Source: Streptomyces specialis (lineage in GTDB: Bacteria > Actinomycetota > Actinomycetes > Streptomycetales > Streptomycetaceae). From it: a DNA stretch of 64,000 bases. The notes beneath the pieces are model-generated. The model saw only the letters and a list, made by a program, of their open reading frames with translations, was not told the origin of the DNA and ran no database searches. This document shows positions 7,751-16,025 of this stretch, piece after piece (positions within the stretch are counted from its first letter, which is position 1; every line of letters starts with the position of its first letter). The translations under genes and the position numbers were made by a program. The stretch covers positions 859,832-923,831 of the forward strand of contig NZ_LN929897.1 in the NCBI RefSeq assembly GCF_001493375.1, read 5' to 3'.

Positions 7751-8919
7751 GGCGTCACCGCCCCGGCCTCGCCGAGCACCTCCGCCTGGTGCTCGGCGAG
7801 GTGCGGCGCGCCGCGCAGGACGCGGGCGGGCGTGCGGCCGAGCTTGACGGGCAGGCCCGCGGTGCGCAGGCCGTGGCCGGCGTCGACCGCCATCTCACGG
7901 GCGGCGAGCTGCTCCTGCTCCAGCACCTCGGACAGGTCGTGCACGAGGCTGGTGGGGATGGACAGGCGGACGCACAGGTCGATCCAGTGTTCCGCGGGCT
8001 CGGCGGCGAAGACGGGGACGAGGATCTCGTTGAGTTCGTCGCGGTGCGCGATGCGGCTGCCGTTGTCGCCGAACCGCGGATCGGTGATCAGGTCCTCGCG
8101 GCCGATGCGGCGGCAGAAGTCCTCGTAGTTGCGCCGGCCGTTGCACCCGAAGAAGAACTCCCGGTCCGACGCCCGGTAGATGCCGTACGGGGAGAGGAAG
8201 GCGAAGTACGGGCCGGACTTCTCCGGCAGGCGGCCGGTGCCGGTGTACTCGGCGATGAAGTGGCTCATCAGGTGGAGGGACGTGTCGTACAGCGATGTGT
8301 CGATGGACTGCCCCTGGCCGCTGACCCGCCGCTCCCAGAGCGCGACCATGATGCCGAACGCCGCGTTCGAGCCGGTCAGCAGGTCGATCGCCGAGGGGCC
8401 GATGCGCGCCGACGGCCGGCCGGGTTCCCCGGTGACGCTCAGGTGTCCGGCGTAGGCCTGGAGCAGGTTGTCCAGGCCCGGGCGCTCGCGCAGCGGCCCG
8501 TTCTGGCCGAAGCCGGAGATGGAGCAGTGGACGATGTCGGGGCGCAGCTCCCGGGCCCGCTCGTAGCCGATGCCGAGCCGGTCGGCGACGCCCGGCTTGA
8601 AGTTCTCGACGATCACGTCGGCGCTCTCGATCAGCCGGTCGACGGCGGCCCGCCCCGCCGCGGACTTCAGGTCCAGCGCGACGCCGCGCTTGTTGCGGTT
8701 GAAGGCGACGAACAGGCCCGACAGGTCGCCGTCCGGCCCGAACCGGCCGGTGCCCCAGACACGGCCGCCCTCACCGGCGGGCGGTTCGATCTTGATGACG
8801 TCGGCGCCGAAGTCGGCCAGCATCATGCAGCACGCGGGGCCGGCCATCGCGGCGGTGAAGTCCAGGACCCGCACTCCGGCCAGGGGCCCGGTGCGCGGCG
8901 GGTGGGCGGCGGTGCTCAT
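7747..8919 (-). CDS. CaiB/BaiF family CoA-transferase (class III)
   Basis: 390 residues. Typical family blocks run in order: GVRVLDFTAAMAGPACCMMLADFGADVIKIE (about 15-45), FNRNKRGVALDLK, VENFKPG, SGFGQNGP and RIGPSAIDLLTG. Asp179 in the last matches the catalytic Asp of formyl-CoA transferase that forms the acyl-anhydride with substrate. It would move CoA onto a carboxylic acid intermediate, supplying substrate for the thiolase/DUF35 pair. Translationally coupled to both neighbours. Confidence 0.9.
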   Translation of the reverse strand: MSTAAHPPRTGPLAGVRVLDFTAAMAGPACCMMLADFGADVIKIEPPAGEGGRVWGTGRFGPDGDLSGLFVAFNRNKRGVALDLKSAAGRAAVDRLIESADVIVENFKPGVADRLGIGYERARELRPDIVHCSISGFGQNGPLRERPGLDNLLQAYAGHLSVTGEPGRPSARIGPSAIDLLTGSNAAFGIMVALWERRVSGQGQSIDTSLYDTSLHLMSHFIAEYTGTGRLPEKSGPYFAFLSPYGIYRASDREFFFGCNGRRNYEDFCRRIGREDLITDPRFGDNGSRIAHRDELNEILVPVFAAEPAEHWIDLCVRLSIPTSLVHDLSEVLEQEQLAAREMAVDAGHGLRTAGLPVKLGRTPARVLRGAPHLAEHQAEVLGEAGAVTP

Positions 8920-10061
8920 GCGGCTCCTCCGTTCAGGGGCACGGCGGCGTACGCCCAGCCGTGCCAGTCGCGCCGGGCGAACTCGGTGTCGAGGCCGGCG
9001 TGATCGTTGAGGGTGTCGAGGTAGTCGAGGACGTGGGCGCCGCGGGGGTCGCCGGCGCCGAGGGGAACGGTCGCGCCGACCGCGCCGATGCGCGCGGCGG
9101 CCAGCCCCGCGCCGACGACGGTGTCGCCGTCGATCTCCAGCACGGCGACGCCCGTGGCGCGGGCCTCTTCCCGGTAGGGGAAGTACGGCAGGAAGTCGTG
9201 CTCGGCCATGGACGACAGCGCGCCGTGCCGCCGCTCGTTCGCGCGCCGTGTCCCGTCGGTGACACGCAGGTGGTGCACCAGCGTGCCGAGGCCGTAGAAG
9301 ATCGGCGCGCCGTCGCGCACCTCGATGCCGCGCAGCGCGTGGTGATGGTGGCACAGCACGGCGTCCGCCCCGGCGTCGGCCGCGTGCCGGGCGAGCGCCG
9401 GCTCGTAGTCCCGCACGTCGCGCAGCCGTGACGAGTAGCCCCAGTGGAAGGACGCGACCACGACGTCGGCCAGTCGGCGGGCCTGTGCGAGCGACGCGTC
9501 GAGGCGGGCGAGGTCGTCGGGGTGCGGGGTGGTGGTGATCGTGGGCGCGATGCCCGGCTCCCAGAAGTTGGGGTCGGGTTCGTGGTAGCCGGTCAGCACC
9601 CGCAGCCCCGCCAGGCCGGGCCGGGTGCCGCGCGCCTCGTAGCCCTTGGGGAAGACGGAACAGTACGAGACGAACGCGACGCGGGTCCGCCCGTGCGTGA
9701 CCACCGTCGGCGCGGTCGCCTCGGCCAGGTTCTCGCCCGCGCCGGAGACGGCGATGCCCTGGGCGCGCAGCAGCGCCATGGTGTCGCGCAGTCCCCGGTG
9801 GCCGGCGTCGACGGCGTGGTTGTTGGCCAGGCTCATCACGGTGAAACCGGCGTCGCCCAGGAAGTCGCCGTGGCGCGACGGCGCGACCGAGAGGTGCTTG
9901 TGCGTCGGTGCCGGCTCCGGCCGGTCGGTGTAGGCCCCTTCGCAGTTGCCGAACACGATGTCACCGCGGGACAGCAGGTCGCCCAGGGGGGCGAGCAGTT
10001 CGCGGCCGTTCGGCAGGTCGGGGAACACGTCACCGGCGCCGAGAACGGTGGTGACCGCCAC
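8916..10061 (-). CDS. CapA-family protein (metallophosphoesterase-like fold)
   Basis: 381 residues from a GTG (10061) one base after the dioxygenase stop, with GGAGGGC as ribosome site. Family motifs: VTTVLGAGDVFP with the first metal-binding Asp, GNCEGAYTD, MSLANNHAVDAGHRGL, VVASFHWGYSS and VLCHHHHALRGIE. CapA/PgsA relatives are annotated for poly-gamma-glutamate synthesis, but this one has no signal peptide or membrane anchor, so it is likely cytosolic and does something else. Its role within a catabolic operon is unknown. Confidence 0.85.
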   Translation of the reverse strand: MAVTTVLGAGDVFPDLPNGRELLAPLGDLLSRGDIVFGNCEGAYTDRPEPAPTHKHLSVAPSRHGDFLGDAGFTVMSLANNHAVDAGHRGLRDTMALLRAQGIAVSGAGENLAEATAPTVVTHGRTRVAFVSYCSVFPKGYEARGTRPGLAGLRVLTGYHEPDPNFWEPGIAPTITTTPHPDDLARLDASLAQARRLADVVVASFHWGYSSRLRDVRDYEPALARHAADAGADAVLCHHHHALRGIEVRDGAPIFYGLGTLVHHLRVTDGTRRANERRHGALSSMAEHDFLPYFPYREEARATGVAVLEIDGDTVVGAGLAAARIGAVGATVPLGAGDPRGAHVLDYLDTLNDHAGLDTEFARRDWHGWAYAAVPLNGGAA

Positions 10062-10062
10062 G

Positions 10063-10761
10063 TCAGCCCTCCACCGGGGTGGTGGCCGGGCCGCGCAGGA
10101 CGATGTCCCAGTCGTAGACCATGGCCGAGTCGGAGCCGCCGGCGTACTGCTGGTCGAAGGAGAACTTCGCCACCAGCCGGTCCAGCGCCCGCGGGTCGGG
10201 GATGGAGCGGGCGATCGGGTCACCGGCGATCAGCGGGTCGCCCTCGAAGTAGCACTGGGTGATGAGGCGGTGCCCGAGCGACGGGCCGAAGAGCGACACG
10301 TGGATGTGCGCCGGCCGGTACCAGGTGCCGGGCGCTCCGGGATAGGCCGCCGGCTTGATGGTGGTGAAGCGGTAGTTGCCGCCGTTGTCGGTCAGGGTGC
10401 GCCCGGCGCCGGTGAAGTTCGGGTCGAGCGGGAAGTAGCCCGGGTCGGCCCGGTCGACATAGCGCCCGGCGGCGTTGGCCTGCCAGATCTCGATGAGCGT
10501 GCCGGGTACGCCGCGGCCGTCGCTGTCGAGGACCCGGCCGCGCAGGATGATCCGCTGGCCGATGGGCACGCCGGGGTGGCCGGTGGTCAGGTCGTTGTCA
10601 CCGGGCAGCACCCGCACGCGTCCGAACGCCGGGCCCCGCTGGTGGTGGAACCAGCCTCGGGGCAGCACGACCGGCGGCTCCAGCGGCGCCCGCAGCCGGG
10701 TGATCGGGTAGTCCGGGAACAGGAACGGCGGGTCGACGTCGACGAACTCGTCCGTGGTCAC
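10063..10761 (-). CDS. pcaH: Intradiol dioxygenase, protocatechuate 3,4-dioxygenase beta-subunit type
   Basis: 232 residues from a GTG overlapping the hyuB stop. All four Fe(III) ligands can be placed: Tyr101 (GRYVDR), Tyr140 (PAAYPG), and His152/His154 (RPAHIHVSLFG). The N-terminal domain (PPFLFPDYPITRLRAP) and the PLDPNFTGAGR block are those of PcaH. It should be catalytically competent for a catechol-type ring; the true substrate is not established because no other pca gene (pcaB, C, D, I, J) is here and the alpha subunit is 5 kb downstream. Confidence 0.88.
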   Translation of the reverse strand: MTTDEFVDVDPPFLFPDYPITRLRAPLEPPVVLPRGWFHHQRGPAFGRVRVLPGDNDLTTGHPGVPIGQRIILRGRVLDSDGRGVPGTLIEIWQANAAGRYVDRADPGYFPLDPNFTGAGRTLTDNGGNYRFTTIKPAAYPGAPGTWYRPAHIHVSLFGPSLGHRLITQCYFEGDPLIAGDPIARSIPDPRALDRLVAKFSFDQQYAGGSDSAMVYDWDIVLRGPATTPVEG

Positions 10762-12500
10762 GCGTCCTCCCCGGCCAGGTCCACGTGGGGGTAGTGCTCC
10801 CGCGCGAACTCCTCGGTGATGTAGCCCAGCCGCAGGTCGGCGCGCACGTCCTCGGGCGCGCGCTCCGACGGCGGCCCGTAGCCGCCGCCACCGCCGGTGC
10901 TGACGGTGAGGACCGAACCCCGGGGGCAGGGCAGGCGCGTGACCTTGTCGAAGCCGGTGCGCGAGCCGTCGGCGTACTCCAGGCGCAGCTCGGTGGAGCG
11001 GGCCGGCCGGCCGCCGGCGAACCCGGGCGGCGCGGTCTTCGTCCGCTCGACGCCGGCGGTGTAGAAGAAGTCCTCAAGGGCGCGGTACGACCAGACGACC
11101 CCGAGGCCGCCGCGATGGCGGCCCGGCCCGCAGGAGTCGACGCGCAGTTCGGCGCGTTCGACCAGCCACGGGTTGCGCGTCTCCAGGATCTCGGCGCCGG
11201 TGACGCGCATGCGTGCCGCGGCGTGCAACTGGAGGGCGTGCGCGCCGTCGCCGTGCGCCGAGGCGCCCTGGCCGACGGGCATCGCGCAGCCGTCGGCCCA
11301 CGGCCGGCCGTGGTGCGAGCGCGGACCCCAGGCGAGCTGGGGCAGGTTGCCGCCGCTCCACGCCGGTACGGCCTCGGGGACGACGGTCGCGATGGCGTCG
11401 AAGATGACCTCCATCGCCTCGTGGGCGGCCCAGCCGAGGAAGACCGGCGCGGGGCTGACCGGGTGCATCATCGTGCCCGGCACGGTGACGACGGTCAGCG
11501 GCCGGAAATGCCCCTCGTTGGGGATGTCGGTGCCGCCGGCGAGCATCGACAGCGCGATGCGGCAGGCGGACACGGCCTGCGGCATCGGCGTGTTGATCGG
11601 TCCGCCCTGCTGCTCGGGCACGCGGCCGAAGTCGACGGTGATGTCGCCGCCGTCGATGACGACATCGACCTCGAACGGGATCAGGTCGTCGTCGACACCG
11701 TTGGAGTCGAGGACCCCGCGGCCGGTGTAGCGGCCGTCGGGTATCGACTCGATGTAGCCGCGGACCACCGTCTCGCCGTGGTCGAACATCCGCTCCACGG
11801 CCGACATGAACGGGCCGTGGCCGTGGCGTTCGATGATGCGGGTCAGTTCGCGGGCGCCGGCCTTGAGCCCGGCGATCTCGGCGTTGAGGTCGCCGGCCAT
11901 CATCTTCGGCAGGCGGCTGTTGGCCAGCGCGAGCCGGAAGATGTCGCCGACCCACTCGCCGCCGTCGACGATCTTGACGCCCGGGAAGATCGTGCCTTCC
12001 TGGAAGACGTCGACGGAGTCGGTGATGTACGGGTCCTTGCCGCCCACATCGAGGTAGTGGCCCTTGATGGCGGTGTAACCGACGAGCCGGTCCTCGTGGA
12101 AGACCGGCATGACGACCGCCATGTCGTTCTGGTGCGAGCCGGAGCCGTACGGGTCGTTGTACAGGATGACGTCGCCCGGCTTGAGGGCCTCCTCGCCACC
12201 GACCGCGTCCACGGCCCCGTGGACGCAGTAGCTCATCGTGCCCATGAAGATGGGCAGCGCGGCGGCCTGGGCCAGCAGCCGCACGTCGCGGTCGTAGATC
12301 GCGGCGGCGAAGTCCATCGCCTCGTAGATGATCGGCGAGAAGGCGGTGCGCACCAGCGTGCGCTTCATCTGCTCGGCTGCCGAGTTGAGGCCGTGGCGGA
12401 CGACTTCGGTGGTGACCGGGTCCGCGCCGCCCGGGTCGTAGCCGGACAGGAGTGTGCCCGTGCCGCGGTGCAGGACGCGTTCGGCGGTGTGGGTCGTCAT
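10758..12500 (-). CDS. hyuB: Hydantoinase B / oxoprolinase family subunit (HyuB)
   Basis: 580 residues. Typical HyuB blocks: PVTTEVVRHGLNSAAEQMKRTLVRTAFSPII, DFAAAIYD, PGDVILYNDPYGSGSHQNDMAVVMPVFHE, NVGGKDP-like KGHYLDVGGKDPY, and a Gly-rich C-terminus STGGGGGYGPP. HyuB is one half of ATP-dependent amidohydrolases (N-methylhydantoinase, 5-oxoprolinase, caprolactamase) and of acetophenone/acetone-type carboxylases. It starts six bases after the hyuA stop, so the two are expected to form one enzyme. Confidence 0.9.
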   Translation of the reverse strand: MTTHTAERVLHRGTGTLLSGYDPGGADPVTTEVVRHGLNSAAEQMKRTLVRTAFSPIIYEAMDFAAAIYDRDVRLLAQAAALPIFMGTMSYCVHGAVDAVGGEEALKPGDVILYNDPYGSGSHQNDMAVVMPVFHEDRLVGYTAIKGHYLDVGGKDPYITDSVDVFQEGTIFPGVKIVDGGEWVGDIFRLALANSRLPKMMAGDLNAEIAGLKAGARELTRIIERHGHGPFMSAVERMFDHGETVVRGYIESIPDGRYTGRGVLDSNGVDDDLIPFEVDVVIDGGDITVDFGRVPEQQGGPINTPMPQAVSACRIALSMLAGGTDIPNEGHFRPLTVVTVPGTMMHPVSPAPVFLGWAAHEAMEVIFDAIATVVPEAVPAWSGGNLPQLAWGPRSHHGRPWADGCAMPVGQGASAHGDGAHALQLHAAARMRVTGAEILETRNPWLVERAELRVDSCGPGRHRGGLGVVWSYRALEDFFYTAGVERTKTAPPGFAGGRPARSTELRLEYADGSRTGFDKVTRLPCPRGSVLTVSTGGGGGYGPPSERAPEDVRADLRLGYITEEFAREHYPHVDLAGEDA

Positions 12501-12506
12501 CGGAGG

Positions 12507-14540
12507 TCAGCTCCTCGTCCGGCGCGTGATCACCAGGCAGCCGGACGTCCCGTCCCGCCGTGCCTCGTGACCCGCGTCGATGTAGGTGGTGGTGGTCTGT
12601 TCCAGGACGATGGCGGGCCCGGCGAGGACCTCGGTGACGGCGTCGCGGTCGACGACGGCGAAGTCGCGCCGGCGCCGCTCGGCGAACGAGTACGCGGTCA
12701 GGGAGGGCCGGGCGGGCAGGTCCGCGCGGGGCGCCGGCGCGCCGACGCGCCGTCGCGGCAGCGGGCGGCGCAGGGTCGCGCGGGTCGCGACGACCTGCAC
12801 CCGCTCGTCCATCACGTGGCCGTACTGGACGTCGTACTCCGCGGTGAACAGCGCCTCCAGCCCGGCCGCGGTGGCGGCGACGCGCCGGCCGTCGAGCGGG
12901 ACGCCGACCGTGAGCGCGTGGTCCTGCCCGGCGTAGCGCATGTCGAGGGCCGCCTCGAAGACCGTCTCCTCCCGCGCCTGTGCGCCGGCGCGCTCCACGA
13001 GGTCGGCGTACAGCTCGGCGAGCAGCGCGTCGAGCTGCCCCACGGCCTCCTCGCCGAGGTCGAGGACCTTGGTGCGGGCGGCCGTGTGGGTGATCTCCGC
13101 ACCCAGCAGGCCCCACGCCGAGAAGTTGCCGGCGAACGGCGGCACCACCGTGGTGTCGATGGCGAGTTCGTCGGCGACCACGCCGGAGAACAGGGGGCCG
13201 GCGCCACCGAAGGGCATGAGCGCGCACCGGCGGGGATCGATGCCGCGCTCGACGGTCACCTCCCGGATGGCGCCGGCCATCGCCGCCGCGGCGATGCGGA
13301 TGACGCCGGCGGCGACATCGTCGGCGGACAGGCCGAGCCGCTCCGCGATCCCCGCCAGGGAACGGGTGGCGGCCTCGCGGTCGAGCACCCAGCCGTTCGC
13401 GAGCTGTCCCGGCCCGAACATGCCGAGGTGGCAGGCCGCGGCCGTCGTGGTGGGCTCGGTGCCGCCCTGCCCGTAGCAGGCCGGTCCTGGGCTCGCGCCG
13501 GCGCTGCGCGGGCCGACGCGCAGCAGACCGCCCTCGTCCACGAAGGCGACGGAGCCGCCGCCCGCACCGATCGAGCGGACGTCGACCCAGGGCGCGAGGA
13601 CGGGGATGCCCTCGATGCTGCCCTCGTACTGGAGCTGCGGGCGGCCGTCGACCACGAGCGCGGTGTCGAAGCTCGTGCCGCCGACGTCCGCGGTGATCGC
13701 GTACGGCAGGCCGAGCAGCCGGGAGATCTCCGCCGCGCCCTGCACACCGGCGACGGGCCCGGACATGATGGTCTCGAACGGGCGGTCGCGGGCCTGCCGC
13801 AGCGGCAGCGCGCCCCCGCCGGACCGGGTGACCAGCACCTCCGCCTCGCAGCCGAGACCGGCCAGTCCGGCTTCCAGGGCGTCGAGGTACGTGGACGTCT
13901 TCGGGCGCACGTACGCGTCGACGGTGGTCGTGGTGGTGCGTTCGTACTCGCGGTACTCGGCGGCCACCTCGTGGGACAGCGAGATCTGTCCCGTGAAGCC
14001 CGCCTCGGCCAGGAGTCCGGCGACGCGGCGCTCGTGGACCGGGTTGGCGTACGCGTGCAGGAGGACGACGGCGACCGAGTCGACGCCCGCCGCGCGCAGT
14101 TCCGGCACGAGGGCGCGGACGTCGGCCTCGGCGAGCGGGGTGAGGACCTCGCCGCGGAAGCCGACGCGCTCGGTCACCTCGAAGCGCCGGTGGCGGGGGA
14201 CCAGCACCTCCGGCTCGCGGCAGAACAGATCGAAGGCGTCCGTGCGGTCACCCCGGCGCAGTTCGATCACGTCGCGGAAGCCGCGGGTGGTGATGATGCC
14301 GACGGTCGCCCCCTCGCGGGTGAGGAGAGCGTTGAGGCCGATGGTGGTGCCGTGCAGGAAGTAGGCCAGCGAGCCGACCCGCTCCGTGCCGACTCCGGCC
14401 CGCACGGCGTCCAGCACGCCCTTCTCGGGGGCCCGCGGGGTGGTCGGCCGCTTGGCCACCCGTATCTCCCCCGTGGCGTCGTCGCACATGATGAGGTCGG
14501 TGAACGTGCCTCCGACGTCCACTCCGACTCGGCTCGACAT
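12507..14540 (-). CDS. hyuA: Hydantoinase A / oxoprolinase family subunit (HyuA)
   Basis: 677 residues from the ATG at 14540, chosen because GGAGGGCC precedes it and the protein then begins MSSRVGVDVGGTFTD, the ATP-binding actin-like motif of the family; the 21 extra upstream codons look spurious. Further blocks are GATVGIITTRGFRDVIELRRG, MSGPVAGVQGAAEI and DVGGTSFDTALV. HyuA activates the substrate or carboxylate by phosphorylation. First gene of the nine-gene operon and divergent from the LysR regulator. Hydrolase or carboxylase function cannot be told from sequence alone; no biotin subunit is nearby. Confidence 0.9.
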   Translation of the reverse strand: MSSRVGVDVGGTFTDLIMCDDATGEIRVAKRPTTPRAPEKGVLDAVRAGVGTERVGSLAYFLHGTTIGLNALLTREGATVGIITTRGFRDVIELRRGDRTDAFDLFCREPEVLVPRHRRFEVTERVGFRGEVLTPLAEADVRALVPELRAAGVDSVAVVLLHAYANPVHERRVAGLLAEAGFTGQISLSHEVAAEYREYERTTTTTVDAYVRPKTSTYLDALEAGLAGLGCEAEVLVTRSGGGALPLRQARDRPFETIMSGPVAGVQGAAEISRLLGLPYAITADVGGTSFDTALVVDGRPQLQYEGSIEGIPVLAPWVDVRSIGAGGGSVAFVDEGGLLRVGPRSAGASPGPACYGQGGTEPTTTAAACHLGMFGPGQLANGWVLDREAATRSLAGIAERLGLSADDVAAGVIRIAAAAMAGAIREVTVERGIDPRRCALMPFGGAGPLFSGVVADELAIDTTVVPPFAGNFSAWGLLGAEITHTAARTKVLDLGEEAVGQLDALLAELYADLVERAGAQAREETVFEAALDMRYAGQDHALTVGVPLDGRRVAATAAGLEALFTAEYDVQYGHVMDERVQVVATRATLRRPLPRRRVGAPAPRADLPARPSLTAYSFAERRRRDFAVVDRDAVTEVLAGPAIVLEQTTTTYIDAGHEARRDGTSGCLVITRRTRS

Positions 14541-14617
14541 CCTGGCCCTCCGCTTCGTTGCCTGTGCCCGGCCGTCCCGGTCGTCCCGGTCGTCCGGTGC
14601 CAACCGCCGTTACTATG

Positions 14618-14629
14618 TGACGGACGTCA
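14618..14629. promoter_or_regulatory. Palindrome in hyuA-lysR divergent promoter, candidate LysR site
   Basis: TGACG-GA-CGTCA is a perfect 5-bp-arm palindrome lying between the divergent hyuA and lysR genes, 78 bases from each start. It sits beside the only AT-richer stretch of the gap (TTACTATG). LysR regulators usually bind a dyad here and control both directions; the assignment is inferred from position. Confidence 0.45.
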
Positions 14630-14707
14630 TGTGGCGGGAAGCCGCAAAACCCGATGGTCGCCATAGGCCGCCTCGATGACCTGTGGGAACCGTGCGAGGG
14701 AAGTGAT

Positions 14708-15670
14708 GTGCGGGTGCGCCTCAACCGGGTCGATCTGAACCTGCTGACGTCACTGCGCGCGCTGCTGAGGCACCGGAGCGTGACGCGCGCGGCGGAGGAG
14801 CTGATGGTCAGCCAGCCGACGATGAGCGCCGCTCTGGCGCGACTCCGCCGGCACTTCGAGGACGACCTGCTCACCCGCGTCGGCAACCGGAGTGAACTCA
14901 CGCCGTTCGCCCGGCAGTTGTGTGAACACGTCGAGGTGGCGGCGCGCGCGGTCGATGGCGTGTTCGGCACCCGGCCCGGGTTCTCCCCGCGCGGGACGAG
15001 GCGCCAGTTCGTGGTCGCCGCCTCGGACTACGCGCTGCCGGTGATCGGCGACGAGCTCCTGCGGATCATCGACGCGAGCGGCGAGGGCGTCCGGGTCAGG
15101 TTCGCGCCCCTGGCGACGGCCGCGACCGAGCGTCCGGACGAGTTCCTCCGGGACGTGGACACGATGATCATGCCCCACGGCGCCCTCAGCGACGTCCCCC
15201 ACCTCGACCTGTTCGAGGACCGGTGGGTCTGTCTGCTCGACGAGAGCAACCCCGCCGCCACCGAGGGCCTGACGCGCGACGCCCTGAGCACGCTTCCCTG
15301 GGTCATGACCTACCACCACGCGACGATGTCGACGCTGGGCGCGCGGACCCTGCGGATGCACGGCATCGAGCCGGACGTCCGGCTGGGCACCGACAGTTTC
15401 CTGGCCGTCCCCAGCCTCGTGACCGGGACGAACAACCTCGCGCTGCTGCAACGCCGGCTCGTCTCGACCGTCGGCCTGCCGCCCGGCGTGAAGGCGGTGG
15501 AGTTCCCGTTCGAGTCCCCCGTCATGAGGCTGGCGCTGTGGTGGCATCCGTCACGCGAGTCCGACCCCGCCCACCGCTGGCTGCGCGACCAGTTCCTCCG
15601 CGCCGCCTCCTACCTCCCCGACCTCGACCCGTCTCTTTTTCACCTCTCCGCGCCCAGCACGGAGAAGTAG
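14708..15670 (+). CDS. LysR-family transcriptional regulator of the hyu/dioxygenase operon
   Basis: 320 residues from the GTG at 14708, preferred over an earlier ATG (14654) because GAGGGA lies six bases before it and the protein then starts at the NodD-like LNRVDLNLLTSLRALLRHRSVTRAAEELMVSQPTMSAALARLR helix-turn-helix. The remainder is an effector-binding periplasmic-protein-like domain (VVAASDYALPV to the end). Divergent transcription from a nine-gene catabolic operon indicates that it is the pathway activator, with the inducer presumably a substrate or intermediate. Confidence 0.88.
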   Translation: MRVRLNRVDLNLLTSLRALLRHRSVTRAAEELMVSQPTMSAALARLRRHFEDDLLTRVGNRSELTPFARQLCEHVEVAARAVDGVFGTRPGFSPRGTRRQFVVAASDYALPVIGDELLRIIDASGEGVRVRFAPLATAATERPDEFLRDVDTMIMPHGALSDVPHLDLFEDRWVCLLDESNPAATEGLTRDALSTLPWVMTYHHATMSTLGARTLRMHGIEPDVRLGTDSFLAVPSLVTGTNNLALLQRRLVSTVGLPPGVKAVEFPFESPVMRLALWWHPSRESDPAHRWLRDQFLRAASYLPDLDPSLFHLSAPSTEK

Positions 15671-16025
15671 AGAAGGGACCGCCTCGAGGCCGCGACCGTC
15701 CGCGGTACCCGTTACGCGCATCGCACCGCCCGTCCCGCGATCGGGAAACGTCCACAGCTCCCCCCGGATGCGGAAGTTCCCGAGCAGCGCGCCGAAACCG
15801 GGCCGGAGCGATCTCCCGGTCAGTCGGCCACTGAAGGTCGTCCCGGCCATGGTGAACCCCAGGGCCGACTACGTCACCACCATGGAACCCGATCCGGGCT
15901 TCCCGCAGACCCCTGCCGGCCGCCACCGGTCACGACCCGTGCCTCCTCACCGGCAACTGCCTCGCCACTCCGGCCAGGGGCGGGGTGACCAACTCCCCAT
16001 TGGCCTGCCCAGCCCACTGCCCGTC
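15671..16025. other. Intergenic, no gene recognised
   Basis: 355 bases between LysR and the methyltransferase stop. A short frame on the minus strand (up to 15850, beginning MAGTTFSGRLTGRS) is open but has no recognisable domain or ribosome site. No clear terminator was found. Confidence 0.4.

Noticed and set aside
10785..14666. Open frame of 1293 codons antisense to hyuB and hyuA
   Set aside because: It is the mirror of GC-rich coding sequence: repetitive Gly/Asp/Arg/Val content, no domain, and the opposite strand encodes clear HyuA and HyuB.
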